Below are positions 62,469-64,000 of a stretch of DNA of 64,000 bases, piece by piece. Position numbers and translations under genes: made by a program. The stretch's first letter is position 1. Each line of letters begins with the position of its first letter. A model generated the notes under the pieces. It searched no databases. It saw nothing but the letters and a program-made list of their open reading frames with translations, and was not told the origin of the DNA. The DNA comes from Pinus tabuliformis (Eukaryota; Streptophyta; Pinopsida; Pinales; Pinaceae). The stretch is taken from the NCBI GenBank assembly GCA_031772625.1, contig CM062807.1, forward strand, positions 1,147,351,007-1,147,415,006, written 5' to 3'.

Positions 62469-62681
62469 AGGGTGAAAAGGACATGAACACATGAATCCTT
62501 TTCAACAGAAGAAGAACACATAACGTGAAACTTTCCCACAGGCAAAGAAAAAAACATGAATTCTACCTTATCTAACTTAGAAAATTTCACTGGAAATGAA
62601 TAAATAATGAACTGTGAAACATAACGAAATACATATGCAACATAAAGAGAACACATTTGCTACACTCACAACCACATGAAT
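62469..62681. repeat. 213-bp direct repeat, right copy
   Basis: Partner of 56629-56841. Here it continues uninterrupted into CTCATGAAACAGAGCC, showing the sequence that originally followed ACCACATGAAT in this family. Confidence 0.92.
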
Positions 62682-63612
62682 CTCATGAAACAGAGCCGCT
62701 GCCTTCCATTAATCCTCTGTCAAAGTATACAATGAAGAAACTGAGTTTCTCTCCCACAGTCTCCCAGAAATTTCAAGCCAACCTTTTGCAAATGGTTTGC
62801 ATACAATAAACAGACTATGCCATGAGGAAATATAATGACCAAGAGTAGGGGATTTTTTCTAATCATTACAAAGAGGAAGTGGAAAGCGAACCATTAGTTA
62901 CAGGTGCAGTGTTACAGAAGTGACAAATGGCTTGGGTGACTGCTCGCCTTCCTTTGCCACTTGGATAGGAGCCCACCTTTAGTGAAAATACTTTTTAAAC
63001 ATTGCCTTAGTTGCCGAGAAAAATATAGTTTTAAATGAGTGGGCCCACTTGGAGAAAGTCGCGAATCGAAATGTCGCGGAGCGGAAGTGATTTTGGTCTT
63101 TTTCTCTATATGCGCCGCGCCCAAATCTATATGCGCTGCGCCACTTTGGAGGAAATTTTGAGGTACTTGTAGGACTCTAAATTTTTCCCAAGTGTGCTTG
63201 TTGGAAAGACTGGCCTATCTACTTTCCAACCCAAGTGGAATTTCTGAATTTGGTGCTCATTTTCCCCTCCAAAACTTCATTCTCCCAAGACTGCTTCTTG
63301 TGTGTCAAAATAGAGGCAGAGAGGTCATTTTTTGAGTGTTTTTGACCTCCTAAGGACTCAAATCATGCCCAAATTTCTTGTCCATGCACCAGTAAGCATG
63401 ATTTTTCATGATGAATCCAAAAATGCAAACCATTCTTGACTTGGAGCTCCCAATCCTAAGCGCCGAGCCAGTGGCGCGGCGCACAGGGAGAAAAAACCTG
63501 TGTTGTGACCAAAAATTTGTCATGTGACCAAAATTGCCCCAAATTTCTTGAAATTTGGGCTAGAGATCCTCTATGAGGTGCTATGCTGGGCCACAGAGGC
63601 TTCAGCCAAGAT
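62682..63612. other. Non-coding stretch with GCGC-rich clusters
   Basis: Contains ATATGCGCCGCGCC and ATATGCGCTGCGCC (63110 and 63130) and GTGGCGCGGCGCAC (63471), dense CpG clusters in an otherwise AT-rich setting. It may be the 3' untranslated part and LTR of the minus-strand element whose coding part starts at 63613. No gene seen. Confidence 0.45.
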
Positions 63613-64000
63613 TCAAAGATGATCATGCTCCCTTCGCCTCTTTTGCTTCCTATTTTTGTTCATTAGCTTCGCCTTTAGGCTCCTGATTCTCGCTTTGCAG
63701 ATCTTGTTTCGTGCCATGTAGTGGAAAGCCATGTGTCTCAGCAGTGTAATGTCCCTATCAGCCTTGTCCAGTAGTCTCTCCACGTGGATGTTGACTCTCT
63801 CGAGATTAGACTCCCGATCCTCATTGATCTGTTGCTCTAATGAAATGAATTCAATTCTCCTCCTTCGAGCAGCTTGTCGAGTTTGCCGGATGTTTTGTAA
63901 CTCCCTCACCTCCTGCTGATCCTCAAGCTGTTTTTTCCTATGTTCCAAGTATGTTATGACCCACTCAGATTTCTCTAAGTTGTGATTCAAGTCCTCAATG
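63613..64000 (-). CDS. Unrecognised charged coiled-coil protein, 3' part, open at the window edge
   Basis: The minus-strand frame is open from the window end (first visible residues IEDLNHNLEKSEW) to a stop at 63613, about 128 residues. It is rich in K, R, E and Q with heptad-like spacing (YLEHRKKQLEDQQEVRELQN) and a basic patch RQAARRRRIEF, and ends in NKNRKQKRRREHDHL. No signal peptide or membrane segment is visible. I do not recognise a domain. In this repeat-rich setting it is likely the C-terminal part of a retroelement gag-like or accessory protein. A host gene cannot be excluded, because most of the frame lies outside. Confidence 0.45.
   Translation of the reverse strand, partial: IEDLNHNLEKSEWVITYLEHRKKQLEDQQEVRELQNIRQTRQAARRRRIEFISLEQQINEDRESNLERVNIHVERLLDKADRDITLLRHMAFHYMARNKICKARIRSLKAKLMNKNRKQKRRREHDHL

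Overview
The window reads as nuclear DNA of a land plant with a large, repeat-packed genome. AT-rich background, long introns, and layered Ty3/Gypsy and Ty1/Copia LTR retrotransposons fill most of it. The retroelement families, the diverged LINE and a Penelope-like footprint make a gymnosperm (conifer) my best guess. That is inference; I cannot name the species. Only one host gene looks intact.

Layout. 1-985: AT-rich tandem repeat (period about 567 bp). 988-2270: broken LINE fragment, minus strand. 2285-2660: A/T low-complexity DNA. 3051-10573: a nine-exon S1/P1-type (ENDO/BFN) nuclease gene, plus strand, with all splice sites GT-AG and all nine zinc ligands present. 10684-13079: AT-rich intergenic DNA with a (TA)n tract. 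13085-27269: a Copia element (Copia-1) with target duplication CTTTA, whose 5' LTR was later split by a chromodomain Gypsy element (Gypsy-1, 14018-20835, target duplication CTTGT). 27275-28351 and 36832-37190: an older tandem repeat of about 227 bp, split by an 8.5-kb gag/protease-only LTR element (28352-36831, target duplication ATGAG) that carries a 17-unit minisatellite. 37249-37465: a tRNA-type SINE candidate.

38938-56262: two old, incomplete Gypsy copies head to tail (Gypsy-2a, Gypsy-2b). The second is split by a younger minus-strand Athila/Tat-like element (43183-54926, target duplication GTAGG) with an extra open region between integrase and 3' LTR. Inside that element lies a 190-bp insertion made mostly of a near-perfect 81-bp-arm palindrome with a hammerhead-like core and its own 12-bp target duplication. 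56842-62174: a minus-strand Copia element (Copia-2) whose two flanks do not match each other, next to a 213-bp direct repeat. The right edge holds part of an unrecognised, highly charged coiled-coil reading frame.

How it works together: the nuclease gene is the only functional unit I can support. Everything else records successive insertions, with the relative order readable from nesting: Gypsy-1 after Copia-1, the gag/protease element after the 227-bp repeat, the Athila-like element after Gypsy-2b, and the palindrome after the Athila-like element. No CRISPR array, operon, tRNA or rRNA gene was seen. All LTR divergence figures are eye counts over a few hundred bases.
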